Positions 26,889 through 36,443 are shown, counted from the stretch's first letter. The stretch: DNA of 64,000 nucleotides from Myxococcus dinghuensis (GCF_024198235.1 NZ_JAKCFB010000033.1:1-64000), one strand, 5' to 3'. Program-made: numbers and translations. Notes: a model not told the origin generated them from the sequence alone.

Positions 26889-29800
26889 GCCGCAACCGCT
26901 CCCACCTTGCCCGCTTCCGCGGTGTTGTTGTCACCCAGCGACTTCACGTCCGCATCCAGCTCGTCGTCGTCCGGCGTCTCGTCCGAGGCGGAGTGCTTGC
27001 CCACGATGACCGAGTAGAAGGCCGGCAGCGCGAACAGCGACACGAGCACCGCCGTCACCAGCCCTCCGATGATGACGATGGCGAACGGCCGCTGCGTCTC
27101 ACTCCCGGCGCCCGTCGACAGCGCGGCGGGGAACAAGCCGAGCATCGCGAGCATCGCCGTCATCAACACGGCGCGGAAGCGACTCGCCGCACCCTGGGGC
27201 AGCGCGATCTCCAGCGGCTCTCCCGCGCGTCGGCGTTCGTCCACCGCGCTCACCACCAGCAGCGAGGCGAGGCACACCTGTCCCAGCAGCGTGATGAAGC
27301 CCACCGCCGCGCTGACGGACAGGGGGACGCCGGTGATCGCCAGCGCGAGCACTCCGCCGCACATGGCGAAGGGCGCACCCGCCAGCACGGTGCCCGCGCT
27401 GCGCACCGAGCCCAGGGCCGCGTAGAGCAGGGCGAACACCACGAGGAAGGACACCGGAACGATGACCGCGAGGCGACCGAGGGCGCGCTGCTGGTTCTCG
27501 AACTCGCCGCCCCACTTGATGAACGTCCCCTCGGGAATCTTCACCTCCTTCTCCACCGTGGCCATGGCCTCCTGGATGGTGGAGCCCATGTCGCGGCCCT
27601 CGACGTTGAACTTCAGCGCCAGGGTGCGGCTGTTGGCCTCGCGGTTGATGCTCGCCCGTCCCAGGGCCTTCTCCAGCTTCGCCACCTCGCGCAGCGGCAC
27701 GTGGCCGCCGCTGGCGGTGGGCACGAGGATGTCGCCGATGCGGGCCTCGTCCTCGCGCTCCGTGCCGGCGAGGATGGCGCGCACCGCGACGGGACGCTCC
27801 TGCTCCCACAGCTCGGTCACCACCTTGCCGCTGAGCGCCGTCTCCACCAGGTCCTGCGCGGTGGAGACATCGATGCCCGCGCGGGCCAGGGCCGGACGGT
27901 CCAGCACCACCTGGAGCTGCGGGACGCTGGAGTCACGGTAGAGCCCCAGGTCCACCACGCCCTCGACCTTCTGGAGCGAGACGACCGCCTGCTCCAGCGT
28001 GGAGCGCATGGCCGCCAGGTCCGTGCCGAAGATCTTGAGCACCACCTTGCCGCGCACGCCGCTGATGGCCTCCTCCACGCTGTCCTTGATGGGCTGCGAG
28101 AAGTTGAAGCTCACGCCAGGAATCTCCAGCAGCGACGCGCGCATCTCCCGGATGATGCGCTCCTTGTCCCAGCCCTTGCGCCACTGGTCATCGGGGATGA
28201 AGCGCACGAACGTCTTGCCCATGTTGACGGACTCGTTGTCCGTGCCGTCCTCGGGACGTCCCTGCTCGACGAGCACCTCCTTCACCTCGGGGAACGCCAG
28301 GATGCGCCTGCGCACCTCCAGCAGCACCTCCGCGCCCCGCGACAGCGAGATGCTTGCGGGCATCTCCACGAAGATGTTGATGTCGCCCTCGTCCAGCTCG
28401 GGGAGGAACTCGCTACCCACCCGCGAGCCGATGACGCCCGTGAGGAGCACCAGCGCCGCCATGCCGCCGAACACCAGCGCCTTGCGCGGCAGCAGCCACG
28501 TCACCGCGCGCGTGTAGCTGGTCCGCAGCGCGCCGAGCAGCCTGGGCTCCTTCACCTCCGCGTCCTTGGGGCGCAGGAACAGCGCGCACAGCGCGGGAAT
28601 CACCGTCAGCGCGAACACCAGCGCGCCCACGAGCGCGAAGCTGTAGGTCAGCGACAGGGGGCGGAAGATGCGGCCCTCCACGCGCTCCAGGGTGAACACG
28701 GGGATGAGCGCGGCGATGATGATGGCCATGGCGAAGAACGTGGGCCGGGCCACGTCGAGCGCCGAGTGGAGGATGAGGCCGAGCATCTCCTTGCGCCGCT
28801 TGGGCCGCCGCATCGCGGCCTCGTGCAGCACGTTCTCCACCAGCACCACCGCGCCGTCGACGAGGATGCCGAAGTCGATGGCGCCCATGGAGATGAGGTT
28901 GGCGGGCAGCCCCACCATCCGCAGTCCGATGAAGGCCGTGAGCAATGCCAGCGGGATGACCGACGCGACGATGAGCGAGCAGCGCAGGCTCCGCAGGAAC
29001 AGCCACGCCACGGCGACCACCAGGATGGCTCCGTGCAACAGGTTGTGGTGCACGGTGCCCAGCGCGTGCTGCACCAGCGTGTTCCGGTCATAGAACGGCT
29101 CGATGCGCATGCCCTGGGGGAGCACGCGCTCGTTCAGCTCCTTCACCTTGGCGTGGACACCCTCCAGCACGGCGCTCGGATTCTCACCTCGACGCAGGAG
29201 GACGACGCCCTCGGTGACGTCCATGTCCAGGTCGTGGCTCACGGAGCCGCGCCGGGGCGTGTGGGACGCCACCACGCGCGCGACGTCACCCACCGTCACG
29301 GGCGTGCCGTCCTCGCTCTTGAGGACGATGTCCTGCACGTCGCGGGCGCCACGCAGGTAGCCCACGCCGCGGATGAGCAGCTCCTGGTCTCCCTGCTTCA
29401 GGAACCCGCCGCCGACGTTGCGGTTGGAGCGCTCCAGGGCCTGGGTGACGTCGGCGAGCGTCAACCCGTGGGCGAGCAGTCGCGAGGGGTCGACCTGGAC
29501 GTGGAACTCCTTCAGGAATCCGCCCAGGCTGAGCACGTCCGCGACGCCGGGGACCTGCCGGAGGTGGCGCGCGATGCTCCACTCCATCTCCGAGCGCGTC
29601 TCCGTCAGCGTGTGCCGGTCGCTCAGCACGCGGAACTGGTAGACCTTGCCCAGGGGCGTGGCCTCGGGCGCCAGACGCGCGTCCGCGTCGTCGGGCAGGT
29701 CCGCGCTGGCCAGTCGCTCGGAGACGGTGGTGCGGGCCTTGAACGGGTCCACGTCGTCATCGAAGGTGAGGAAGATGAGCGAGAGGCCGAAGAGGCTCTC

Positions 29801-30052
29801 GCTGCGCATCTGGACCATGCCCGGCGTGCCGTTGAGCACGCGCTCGAGGGGCACCGTCACCTGGCGCTCGATCTCCTCGGGGGCGAGCCCCGGCATCTGC
29901 GCGATGACGTTGACCTGGAGGTTGGTGACGTCGGGGAACGCCTCGACAGGCGTGTCCAGGTAGGCCTTCACGCCGAACAGGCCGATGCCCAGCGTCAGCG
30001 CGAGGACGGGCAGGCGACTGCGGACACAGAATGCGATGAGTGCTTTCAACAT
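26885..30052 (-). CDS. czcA: CzcA-type heavy-metal RND efflux transporter
   Basis: 1055 residues, with twelve membrane segments in two halves and two large periplasmic loops. The proton-relay helix 4 carries DFGILVDG (393-400) followed by AVVLVEN, the signature of the HME-RND1 group (Zn, Co, Cd), as opposed to the Cu/Ag or Ni groups. The N-terminus, PVLALTLGIGLFGVKAYLDTPVEAFPDVTNLQVNVI region, is typical CzcA/CusA. A short acidic tail of about 35 residues at the C-terminus is unusual. It pumps metal cations from the cytoplasm or periplasm out of the cell. Metal specificity is inferred from the motif. Confidence 0.94.
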   Translation of the reverse strand: MLKALIAFCVRSRLPVLALTLGIGLFGVKAYLDTPVEAFPDVTNLQVNVIAQMPGLAPEEIERQVTVPLERVLNGTPGMVQMRSESLFGLSLIFLTFDDDVDPFKARTTVSERLASADLPDDADARLAPEATPLGKVYQFRVLSDRHTLTETRSEMEWSIARHLRQVPGVADVLSLGGFLKEFHVQVDPSRLLAHGLTLADVTQALERSNRNVGGGFLKQGDQELLIRGVGYLRGARDVQDIVLKSEDGTPVTVGDVARVVASHTPRRGSVSHDLDMDVTEGVVLLRRGENPSAVLEGVHAKVKELNERVLPQGMRIEPFYDRNTLVQHALGTVHHNLLHGAILVVAVAWLFLRSLRCSLIVASVIPLALLTAFIGLRMVGLPANLISMGAIDFGILVDGAVVLVENVLHEAAMRRPKRRKEMLGLILHSALDVARPTFFAMAIIIAALIPVFTLERVEGRIFRPLSLTYSFALVGALVFALTVIPALCALFLRPKDAEVKEPRLLGALRTSYTRAVTWLLPRKALVFGGMAALVLLTGVIGSRVGSEFLPELDEGDINIFVEMPASISLSRGAEVLLEVRRRILAFPEVKEVLVEQGRPEDGTDNESVNMGKTFVRFIPDDQWRKGWDKERIIREMRASLLEIPGVSFNFSQPIKDSVEEAISGVRGKVVLKIFGTDLAAMRSTLEQAVVSLQKVEGVVDLGLYRDSSVPQLQVVLDRPALARAGIDVSTAQDLVETALSGKVVTELWEQERPVAVRAILAGTEREDEARIGDILVPTASGGHVPLREVAKLEKALGRASINREANSRTLALKFNVEGRDMGSTIQEAMATVEKEVKIPEGTFIKWGGEFENQQRALGRLAVIVPVSFLVVFALLYAALGSVRSAGTVLAGAPFAMCGGVLALAITGVPLSVSAAVGFITLLGQVCLASLLVVSAVDERRRAGEPLEIALPQGAASRFRAVLMTAMLAMLGLFPAALSTGAGSETQRPFAIVIIGGLVTAVLVSLFALPAFYSVIVGKHSASDETPDDDELDADVKSLGDNNTAEAGKVGAVAA

Positions 30053-30071
30053 GGGGACGTCCTCGTGGCGC

Positions 30072-31178
30072 TCAGAGCAACTGGTCCGCCGCTCCGTCGA
30101 GCAGCAGCGCGCCCTTGGTGACGACCTGCTCGCCCTGCGTCAGGCCCGCGATGACCTGCACGCGGCCGTCCACCGGCGGAGCGATGACGACGGAGCGCCG
30201 CACGAACGTGCGCTCGTCCTGCTTCACGTAGACCACCGACTCCTTGCCGTTGCGCAGCAGCACCGCCTCCACCGGCAGCGTCAGGCTCGCCTCCGCCGCG
30301 TCGATGCGGACGCGACCGAACATCCCCGGCCGCAGCCCCGCGGGTGTCTCCGCCAGCGCGACGCGCACCGGCGCCGTGCGCGAGCCCGTCGTGACGACGG
30401 CGCCCACCGACGTGACCGTGCCCTCCAGCGGCGCGTGCACGGAGGGAAGGGTGACCTTGACGCGCGCGCCTTCGCGCACCTGCGGCAAATCTCGCTCGAA
30501 CACCTCGGCCACGACCCACAGCGCGGACGGGTCCCCGACCTCCACCAGCGGCTCGCCGCCCGGCTGCACCGCGCTGCCCACCGCCGCGCTCCGCGACAAC
30601 ACCGTGCCCGCCAGCGGCGCGCGCAGCACCACCGTGGTGCCACCGCCAGCGCCCACGAAGCCCACGGACGCCTGGGCGCGCGCCAGCTCGGCCTGCGCCT
30701 CGGTCAGCCGCGTCTCGGCGGCCAGCCGCTCCCGCTCCGTGCTCACGCCCTGGTCGAACATGCGCCGCTCGCGCTCGAACGCGGACTGGGCCTCGCGCAA
30801 CGCCGCCCCGGACGTGGCCACCGCCGTGCGCGCCGCCGCGGCCTCCGGGCAATCGAGCGTCACGAGCGCGTCACCCTGCTTCACCGTGTCGCCCGTGCGC
30901 ACATGGACGGTGACCACGCGGCCGGCCAGCGGGGCCGCCAGGCGCGAGACGGCTTCATCCCGGAACGCCACCCGCGCCGGGGCCTGGAGCAGCGCTCCGC
31001 TCGGGTCCGGCTGGACGGGGGTGACGGCGACGAAGGCCTGCGAGGCCTCGGCGAGCTGGATGACGCCGTCCTTCTGGGGACTGGCTGCGGTGCGCTCCGG
31101 GGTGGGCGAGGGGGCGGCCGCGCTCGTGCAGCCGGCGGCGGAGAGGGCCAGGAGGCCCATCAACAGGGTCCGTGTCAT
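30072..31178 (-). CDS. czcB: CzcB-type periplasmic adaptor lipoprotein
   Basis: 368 residues. ATG 31178 opens a lipoprotein signal with AAGC (Cys17). The membrane-fusion pattern is clear: a lipoyl half-motif PLAGRVVTVHVRTGDTVKQGD, a helical hairpin (about 130-190), the second half LRAPLAGTVLSRSAAVGSAV, beta-barrel GVGDPSALWVVAEVFE-like strands and a C-terminal membrane-proximal domain. It starts 19 bp before czcA. A sigma54-like element lies directly upstream; if it is used, the mRNA would have almost no leader. Confidence 0.9.
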   Translation of the reverse strand: MTRTLLMGLLALSAAGCTSAAAPSPTPERTAASPQKDGVIQLAEASQAFVAVTPVQPDPSGALLQAPARVAFRDEAVSRLAAPLAGRVVTVHVRTGDTVKQGDALVTLDCPEAAAARTAVATSGAALREAQSAFERERRMFDQGVSTERERLAAETRLTEAQAELARAQASVGFVGAGGGTTVVLRAPLAGTVLSRSAAVGSAVQPGGEPLVEVGDPSALWVVAEVFERDLPQVREGARVKVTLPSVHAPLEGTVTSVGAVVTTGSRTAPVRVALAETPAGLRPGMFGRVRIDAAEASLTLPVEAVLLRNGKESVVYVKQDERTFVRRSVVIAPPVDGRVQVIAGLTQGEQVVTKGALLLDGAADQLL

Positions 31179-31190
31179 GCCCCAGCCCTG

Positions 31191-31207
31191 GGCAAGTCCT
31201 GGTCCAA
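31191..31207 (-). promoter_or_regulatory. Sigma54-like -24/-12 element for czcBAC
   Basis: On the minus strand TTGGACCAGGACTTGCC has the invariant GG (31205-31204) and GC (31193-31192) at the canonical 12-bp distance and matches 8 of 11 consensus bases of TGGCACG-N4-TTGC. The regulator encoded divergently is a sigma54 activator. The predicted transcript start is near 31180, two bases before the ATG. Confidence 0.4.
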
Positions 31208-31292
31208 CCGCGTCATTCGCCAACCTCTTGGAATTACAGGAGTGGATGACGCTCGGGGAGCAGGCGTGGCTGAGGCGGATTGAATCACCTGT

Positions 31293-31310
31293 GCACTTTC
31301 GCCACAGTGC
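31293..31310. promoter_or_regulatory. Inverted repeat, candidate enhancer for the NtrC-type regulator
   Basis: GCACT-N8-AGTGC, about 115-130 bp upstream of the predicted sigma54 transcript start, which is the usual distance for NtrC-family enhancer sites. It lies just before the histidine kinase start. Confidence 0.35.
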
Positions 31311-31314
31311 GGCC

Positions 31315-32814
31315 GTGCGAATCTCCACGAAGCTGGGCCTGGGCCTCACCCTCACGAGCGCCGTCATCCTGGGCTCCTACGGGTACAGCCAACTCCAGAA
31401 GGAGGAGATGGAGCTGCGGACGGCCACGGAGCAGGCGTCTCGGCTGTTGGCGACGGCGCTCCAGGTGGCCATGGAGAACGCGGTCCGGGACGGGCAGTCC
31501 GGGGACGTGGGGAAGATGCTGGAGTCGCTCGAGCTGAAGGACCCCACGGTGGACGTGCTCGTCTTCGACGCGAAGGGGGCGCTGGTGGCGCGCTCCCTGG
31601 GCAGCTCCCGCTCGCTCCCGCTCGTCGAGGCGGAGGCCGTCCAGGTGATGAAGGCCCATGGAGTCGTGACCCGGTTCGGAGGGGAGGGTGGACTCGATCA
31701 CCTGTCCATCGTCCTGCCCCTGCACAACGACACGGGCGGCAGCCTGGGGGCGGTGGGCGTCGTCAAACCCCTCGACGGTCTGCGCCTGGACCTGGAGTCC
31801 ACGCGGTTCTCCACGCTCCTGTCGACGCTGACGCTCATCGTCGGCATCTCCGCGGTGGGGTGGCTCCTCATGCTGCTCTACATCCAGCGGCCCCTGGAGC
31901 GGATGGTCGGCGCGATGCGCGCGGTGCGTGGGGGCGACTTCACCACGTCGGTCGTCGCCGAGCGCGACGACGAGGTGGGCGAGGTCGCGCACGCCTTCAA
32001 CGCGATGGTGAAGGAGCTGGGGGAGGCGCGAGGGAGGCTCACCGAGGAGGTGGAGGCGCGCATCGCCCTGGAGGCGGGACTCCAGCGTGTCGACAAGCTC
32101 GTCACGCTCGGACAACTGTCGGCGGGGCTCGCGCATGAGATCGGCTCGCCGCTGCTCATCCTCGGGGGTCGGGCCCAGGCGCTCGCCGCGCGCACCGAGC
32201 TGCCGGAGGACGTCCGCCGCAACGCGAACATCCTCGTCGAGCAGTCCGAGCGCATCGCGCGCACGGTGCGCCAACTGCTCGACCTCTCCCGCCGCAAGCC
32301 GACGCGGCGGGACGTGCTCGACGTCGCCGCGCCGGTGCGCGCCGTGGTGGACCTCCTGGAGCACGAGGCGCGCAAGCGTGACGTGCGGTTGGTGTCCGAA
32401 CTGGCGCCATCCCTGCCGCGCGTGTTCGCGGACGGAGACGGAGTGCAGCAGGTCGCGTTGAACCTGCTGACCAATGCGCTCCGTGCCACCTCGCGTGGCG
32501 GGACGGTGCGCCTGGCGCTCGCGCCCGCGAACTTCCGCATCGCGCCCAGCCTGCCGGAGCGCGCCGGCATCTGCCTGTCGGTGGAGGACACCGGCGTGGG
32601 CATCGACGCGGAGCGGGTGGAGCACATCTTCGAGCCCTTCTTCAGCACATGGTCCGAGCAGGGCGGGACGGGGCTGGGGCTCGCGGTGGTGAAGTCCATC
32701 GTCAACGAGCACGGGGGGACGATGGCGGTGTCCTCGCGTCCAGGGGAGGGCAGCCTCTTCCAGGTGTTCCTGCCGGTGGCTGGAGAAGCGGAGTCGAAGG
32801 AGGTGGTGGCATGA
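31315..32814 (+). CDS. Membrane sensor histidine kinase of the efflux locus
   Basis: 499 residues from GTG 31315. Membrane segment 1 near residues 6-22 and segment 2 near 165-190 flank a periplasmic sensor region. A HAMP domain follows (RPLERMVGAMRAVRGGDF), then HisKA with His274 in LAHEIGSP, and HATPase_c with NLLTNALRA, DTGVGID and GGTGLGLAVV. The kinase is of the NtrB/ZraS-like group that partners NtrC-type regulators. ATG 31246, with AGGAG just upstream, is an alternative start adding 23 residues. It is divergent from czcBAC and overlaps the regulator gene by four bases (ATGA), so it likely senses the metal exported by the pump. Confidence 0.9.
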   Translation: MRISTKLGLGLTLTSAVILGSYGYSQLQKEEMELRTATEQASRLLATALQVAMENAVRDGQSGDVGKMLESLELKDPTVDVLVFDAKGALVARSLGSSRSLPLVEAEAVQVMKAHGVVTRFGGEGGLDHLSIVLPLHNDTGGSLGAVGVVKPLDGLRLDLESTRFSTLLSTLTLIVGISAVGWLLMLLYIQRPLERMVGAMRAVRGGDFTTSVVAERDDEVGEVAHAFNAMVKELGEARGRLTEEVEARIALEAGLQRVDKLVTLGQLSAGLAHEIGSPLLILGGRAQALAARTELPEDVRRNANILVEQSERIARTVRQLLDLSRRKPTRRDVLDVAAPVRAVVDLLEHEARKRDVRLVSELAPSLPRVFADGDGVQQVALNLLTNALRATSRGGTVRLALAPANFRIAPSLPERAGICLSVEDTGVGIDAERVEHIFEPFFSTWSEQGGTGLGLAVVKSIVNEHGGTMAVSSRPGEGSLFQVFLPVAGEAESKEVVA

Positions 32815-34160
32815 GCGGGCGTGGAGAGCGGTTGCTCGTCCTGGATGACGACGCCGGGGTGGTGGACTTCCTGTGCGAGAGCCTGGGCGCTCGGGGCTAC
32901 CAGACGACGGGGCTCACCTCGCCCGAGGAGGCGGTGGCCCGCTTCGGCAAGGAGTCCTTCGACCTCGTCATCTCCGACGTGGAGATGCCGCGCATGCGTG
33001 GCACGGAGCTGCTGGAGGTGCTGCTCGCGGAGAAGCCGGGGCAGCTCGTCCTGCTCATCACCGCGTTCGGCAGCATCGAGCTGGCGGTGGCGGCCGTGAA
33101 GGCGGGGGCCTGCGACTTCGTCACCAAGCCCTTCAACATCGACCAGCTGGTGCTCGCCATCGAGCGGGCGTTCCGCGAGCGTCAGCTGCGACGGGAGATC
33201 GTCCGCCTGCGCGCGGCGGTGCCCACCGAGTCGCCCGGGGGGCTCGTGGCGCGCAGCCCCGCCATGCGCAAGGTGCTGGACATGGCGCGCAAGGCGGCGC
33301 GCACGGACTCCACGGTGTTGCTCACGGGCGAGACGGGGACGGGGAAGAGCGCGCTCGCCTCACTCATCCACGAGTCGAGTGCCCGGCGCGGCGAGCCCTT
33401 CCTCCAGCTCAACTGCGCGACCCTCCCCCCGAGCCTCGCGGAGAGCGAGCTGTTCGGCGTGCGGCGGGGGGCCTTCACCGACGCGCGCGAGGACCGGGCA
33501 GGTGTCTTCGCCGCGGCGGCGGGCGGCACCCTCTTCCTCGACGAGGTGGGCGAGCTGTCGCTGGAGGTCCAGGCCAAGCTGCTCCAGGCGCTCGAGACGG
33601 GGCGGGTGCGCCCGTTGGGGGCGAACTCGGAGGTGACGGTGCGCGCCCGCGTCCTCGCCGCGACCAATCGCCCCTTGGAGGTGCTCCTGCGCGAGGGCCG
33701 CTTCCGACCCGACCTCTACTACCGCCTCAACGTCATCCGCCTCGAGGTCCCCCCGCTGCGCGAGCGGCGCGACGACATCGTCCCGCTGGTGGACTTCTTC
33801 CTCGGACGGCTGGGCGGCCCGCGCGCGAGGGAGGTGGTCGGCGTGTCCGCGTCCGCGATGCGGCGCCTCATGAGTCATGCCTGGCCCGGCAACGTCCGCG
33901 AGCTGGCCAACCTGCTCGAGCGCGCGGTGGCCATGTCGGACCACGACACGCTGTTGCCGGAGGACTTCGAGCTGCCTGGGGGCGAGGGGGGCAGGCCGGC
34001 GCTCTTCCAGCAGACCTCCGGAGACGCGCTGCCGCTGGAGGAGGTCGAGCGCGAGTACGTGCGCCGCGTGGTGGATGCCCAGGGCGGCAACAAGGCCGCC
34101 GCCGCGCGCATCCTGGGCATCAACCGCCGGACGCTCTACCGCAAGCTCGACGAGTCGTGA
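32811..34160 (+). CDS. Sigma54-dependent NtrC-family response regulator
   Basis: 449 residues. Receiver at 1-125 with Asp12-Asp13, phospho-acceptor Asp56 in ISDVEMP and Lys106. Then an AAA+ domain with Walker A GETGTGKS (173-180), the sigma54-contact loop GAFTDA (220-225, a variant of GAFTGA), Walker B LFLDE (241-245) and arginine-finger region FRPDLYYRLNV. A Fis-type HTH ends the protein (NKAAAARILGINRRTLYRKL). It activates sigma54 promoters on phosphorylation; its ATG overlaps the kinase stop. The likely target is czcBAC. Confidence 0.94.
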   Translation: MSGRGERLLVLDDDAGVVDFLCESLGARGYQTTGLTSPEEAVARFGKESFDLVISDVEMPRMRGTELLEVLLAEKPGQLVLLITAFGSIELAVAAVKAGACDFVTKPFNIDQLVLAIERAFRERQLRREIVRLRAAVPTESPGGLVARSPAMRKVLDMARKAARTDSTVLLTGETGTGKSALASLIHESSARRGEPFLQLNCATLPPSLAESELFGVRRGAFTDAREDRAGVFAAAAGGTLFLDEVGELSLEVQAKLLQALETGRVRPLGANSEVTVRARVLAATNRPLEVLLREGRFRPDLYYRLNVIRLEVPPLRERRDDIVPLVDFFLGRLGGPRAREVVGVSASAMRRLMSHAWPGNVRELANLLERAVAMSDHDTLLPEDFELPGGEGGRPALFQQTSGDALPLEEVEREYVRRVVDAQGGNKAAAARILGINRRTLYRKLDES

Positions 34161-34169
34161 GCCCGGGCG

Positions 34170-34814
34170 TCAGTCCCAGACGAACAGCCACTTGACGGCC
34201 TTGCCCAGGCCATAGAACACCCAGCCCACCGGGCCCGGACGGGTGGGGCGGTCGAAGACGAGCGTCACGGAGGCGAGCGCGGCCTGGCCTTCCAACCGCT
34301 CCAACTGCGTCTTGAGCGACTCGTACTCCGCCGTCACGCGCTCCAGCTCCTTCTCCACCTTGATGGTGTCCTCGACCGTGACGGCCCGCTGGAGCAGCTC
34401 CAGGTAGCGCTCGCGGACGCGCTTGAGGTTCTCCAGTCGCACCTGCATGTCCAGGTGCGTCTCCGTCACGTCCTCGGCGTAGACGGACTTGTCCTCCACC
34501 TCGCCCAGGGTCGGCAGGGCGTCGAGGAAGGCGTCGAGCCGCGCGGCGGGGATGCGCACCGTGACGGACTCGCTGGACGCGCGCTGCGCGTAGCCTCCAT
34601 GGGCCTGCGCCAGCTTCGTGGCCTCCACCGGACCCTGCTCGGGCTCTGAGCGCTCCAGTCGGATGTGGGCGTTGCGGAGGATGGTGCGGCCCGTTTGGAT
34701 CGACCCAGGCGCCGAGCCCGTGGCGGGGAGCTCCGGCGCGAGCGACGCCGCGGTGGGCCGGGCGGTGCTGCAGCCGACGAGGGCGAGCAGGGAGGCGACG
34801 AGGATCAGGCGCAC
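34170..34814 (-). CDS. DUF4349 lipoprotein
   Basis: 214 residues. Lipobox LVGC (Cys15), then a beta-alpha domain with ILRNAHIRLERS, GYAQRASSESVTVRIP and DVTETHLDMQVRLENLKR, a coiled-coil helix (LLQRAVTVEDTIKVEKELERV) and a hydrophobic C-terminus (VGWVFYGLGKAVKWLF). This arrangement matches DUF4349 proteins, envelope proteins of unknown function. It converges on the sigma54 regulator gene with only 9 bp between. Confidence 0.82.
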   Translation of the reverse strand: MRLILVASLLALVGCSTARPTAASLAPELPATGSAPGSIQTGRTILRNAHIRLERSEPEQGPVEATKLAQAHGGYAQRASSESVTVRIPAARLDAFLDALPTLGEVEDKSVYAEDVTETHLDMQVRLENLKRVRERYLELLQRAVTVEDTIKVEKELERVTAEYESLKTQLERLEGQAALASVTLVFDRPTRPGPVGWVFYGLGKAVKWLFVWD

Positions 34815-34931
34815 GGAGATGTTCCTTCGCTGAAGGCGGGCTGGGTCCCTCCTGGACGCACGTCGCGCCGCGGGGGTTCCGCCTGGAAACGCGAGGAAGG
34901 TCGGGGAGACCGCCGGGCGTGTCGGCCCGGC

Positions 34932-35135
34932 TCAGGAGACGCGGGGCGCGGGAGCGCGGAGGGGCTCCTGGCCCTCTCCCTCGTAATAGATGCTCGCGCT
35001 TCCCTTCTCGTACACCACGAGCACCCGACCACTCTGCTCCAGCAGGTCGGAGGCCTTCTCCGTGGCCCTGCGAACCAGGGTGTCGAACCTTCCCGAGCCC
35101 TGCTTGTTCCCGGCCCGGACTGTCACGACTGGCAT
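34932..35135 (-). CDS. Small hypothetical basic protein
   Basis: 67 residues from ATG 35135, with AGGAGCGGG seven bases upstream. The middle, DTLVRRATEKASDLLEQSGRV, is a helix, followed by strands VLVVYEKGSASIYYEG. No family recognised. It is separated from the DUF4349 gene by 117 bp and divergent from the outer-membrane protein gene. Confidence 0.6.
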   Translation of the reverse strand: MPVVTVRAGNKQGSGRFDTLVRRATEKASDLLEQSGRVLVVYEKGSASIYYEGEGQEPLRAPAPRVS

Positions 35136-35276
35136 GCGGTGTCCCGCTCCTTGTGCCTCGCGGCGGGTGGCTCCAGGCATGGCCCGGCCCCTTGCCCATC
35201 CGCAAGTAACGAACGCGTCATAGCCAACCCAACACTTCGTTGACAAGCGGTCCGCGCCGTGGCGGGTAAGGGAACC

Positions 35277-35879
35277 ATGCTCCGCAAGCTCCTTGTTTTG
35301 CTGGTTTTGTCGCTTGGGCTGACCTCCGCGGCCCAGGCGCAGACGCTCACCCGCCGCGAGCACACCTCGCCGTCGCCCGCCTGGCTGCCTCGAGGCGTCT
35401 TCCTGGGGGCGTCGTTCCGGGACGACACCATCACCCCCCGGCTGAAGGTGCAGTGGCAGTTCACCTTCTTCCAGGATCGGAAGGACGCGTTCGTGTTCCT
35501 GGTGGAGGGCGGGCTGGGCTGGGGAGCCTCCATGCCGACCCAGGACAAGAGTGAACCGCACACGCTGCTCGGCTCCTACTACGAGCACACGGCCCAGGTG
35601 GGCGTCGGTTACCGCAACCACCTGAAGGAGGGCGCCCACTGGGGGTTCCAGGTCACCGGCGGCCCCGTCTTCTATGGCGCGCACTTCGATGGTGGCAACG
35701 CCGCCGACAAGCGCACCGCGGGCATCATCGATGGCCGCATCCAGATTGGCTACCAGTTCGACCAGGTCGCCTTCGGCGTCGCGGCCGGCTACGCGGAGCC
35801 CTTCGGCCTCAAGCGCCGGAGCCTCGGCCGGACCTTCGTGGGTGGCCCGATGTTCGGCTTGTTCGCGGATTGGCGCTGA
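35277..35879 (+). CDS. Small exported beta-barrel-like protein
   Basis: 200 residues. A signal peptide ends TSAAQA-QTL (residue 21). The mature part alternates polar and hydrophobic residues with many aromatic girdle positions (VQWQFTFFQDRKDAFVFLVE, GVGYRNHLKEGAHWGFQVTG) and ends with FADWR, as expected for an 8-stranded outer membrane barrel. ATG 35277 follows AAGGGAACC. Function unknown. Confidence 0.65.
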   Translation: MLRKLLVLLVLSLGLTSAAQAQTLTRREHTSPSPAWLPRGVFLGASFRDDTITPRLKVQWQFTFFQDRKDAFVFLVEGGLGWGASMPTQDKSEPHTLLGSYYEHTAQVGVGYRNHLKEGAHWGFQVTGGPVFYGAHFDGGNAADKRTAGIIDGRIQIGYQFDQVAFGVAAGYAEPFGLKRRSLGRTFVGGPMFGLFADWR

Positions 35880-35930
35880 AGTCGGTGTAGACTGGAGTCG
35901 CGGCCCGTTCCCCCCACCGCGACTCTTCCT

Positions 35931-36443
35931 ATGCCCGAGCTGCTCAGCGCCCACGTCTCGCGATACCTGCGCAATCGGGGTGACCTCGAGCGGCACCTGC
36001 CGCCCGGGTTGCTCGTCTTCCTGCCCTTACCCGTCCCGGAGCTGACGGTGGAGCAGGAGGAGTACCGGCTGAAGACGGTGACGAACGCGGGGCCCCCGAC
36101 GCTGGGGGCGAGCGAGGCGGTGGTGTTCCCGGTGGTGAAGTCCCGGACGAACGCCTTCGGCCGGGGCATCACCGTGGGGCGGACGGGTAACAACGACGTG
36201 GTGCTGGATGACGGGAGTGTGTCCCGGTTCCACGCGTGGTTTGCCCGGGACGAGGCGCAGGCGGGCTTCCTGCTGACGGATGCGGGCTCGAAGAACGGCT
36301 CGTTCCTCGGAGGGGTTCGGCTCACCCCCCGCAAGCCCGTGCCCCTGGAGGATGGGGCGCGATTGCGCTTCGGGCAGGTGGAGCTGGCGTTCTATACGCC
36401 GGGTGGCTTCGTCCGGATGCTGGCGGCGCGGATGGCTCCCTGA
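35931..36443 (+). CDS. FHA domain protein
   Basis: 170 residues. An N-terminal helical region is followed by a forkhead-associated domain (about 75-150) with the key motifs GRTGNNDVVL, SVSRFHAWF and GSKNGSFLGG. FHA domains bind phosphothreonine, so this is a reader for Ser/Thr kinases such as those in this window. The next gene, 70 bp downstream on the same strand, is a PP2C phosphatase fused to a cyclic nucleotide-binding domain, suggesting a phospho-signalling pair. Confidence 0.88.
   Translation: MPELLSAHVSRYLRNRGDLERHLPPGLLVFLPLPVPELTVEQEEYRLKTVTNAGPPTLGASEAVVFPVVKSRTNAFGRGITVGRTGNNDVVLDDGSVSRFHAWFARDEAQAGFLLTDAGSKNGSFLGGVRLTPRKPVPLEDGARLRFGQVELAFYTPGGFVRMLAARMAP

Noticed and set aside
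30244-31314. Upstream extension of the histidine kinase frame
   Set aside because: It is antisense to czcB and has no kinase-related sequence; GTG 31315 gives a natural membrane-anchored start.
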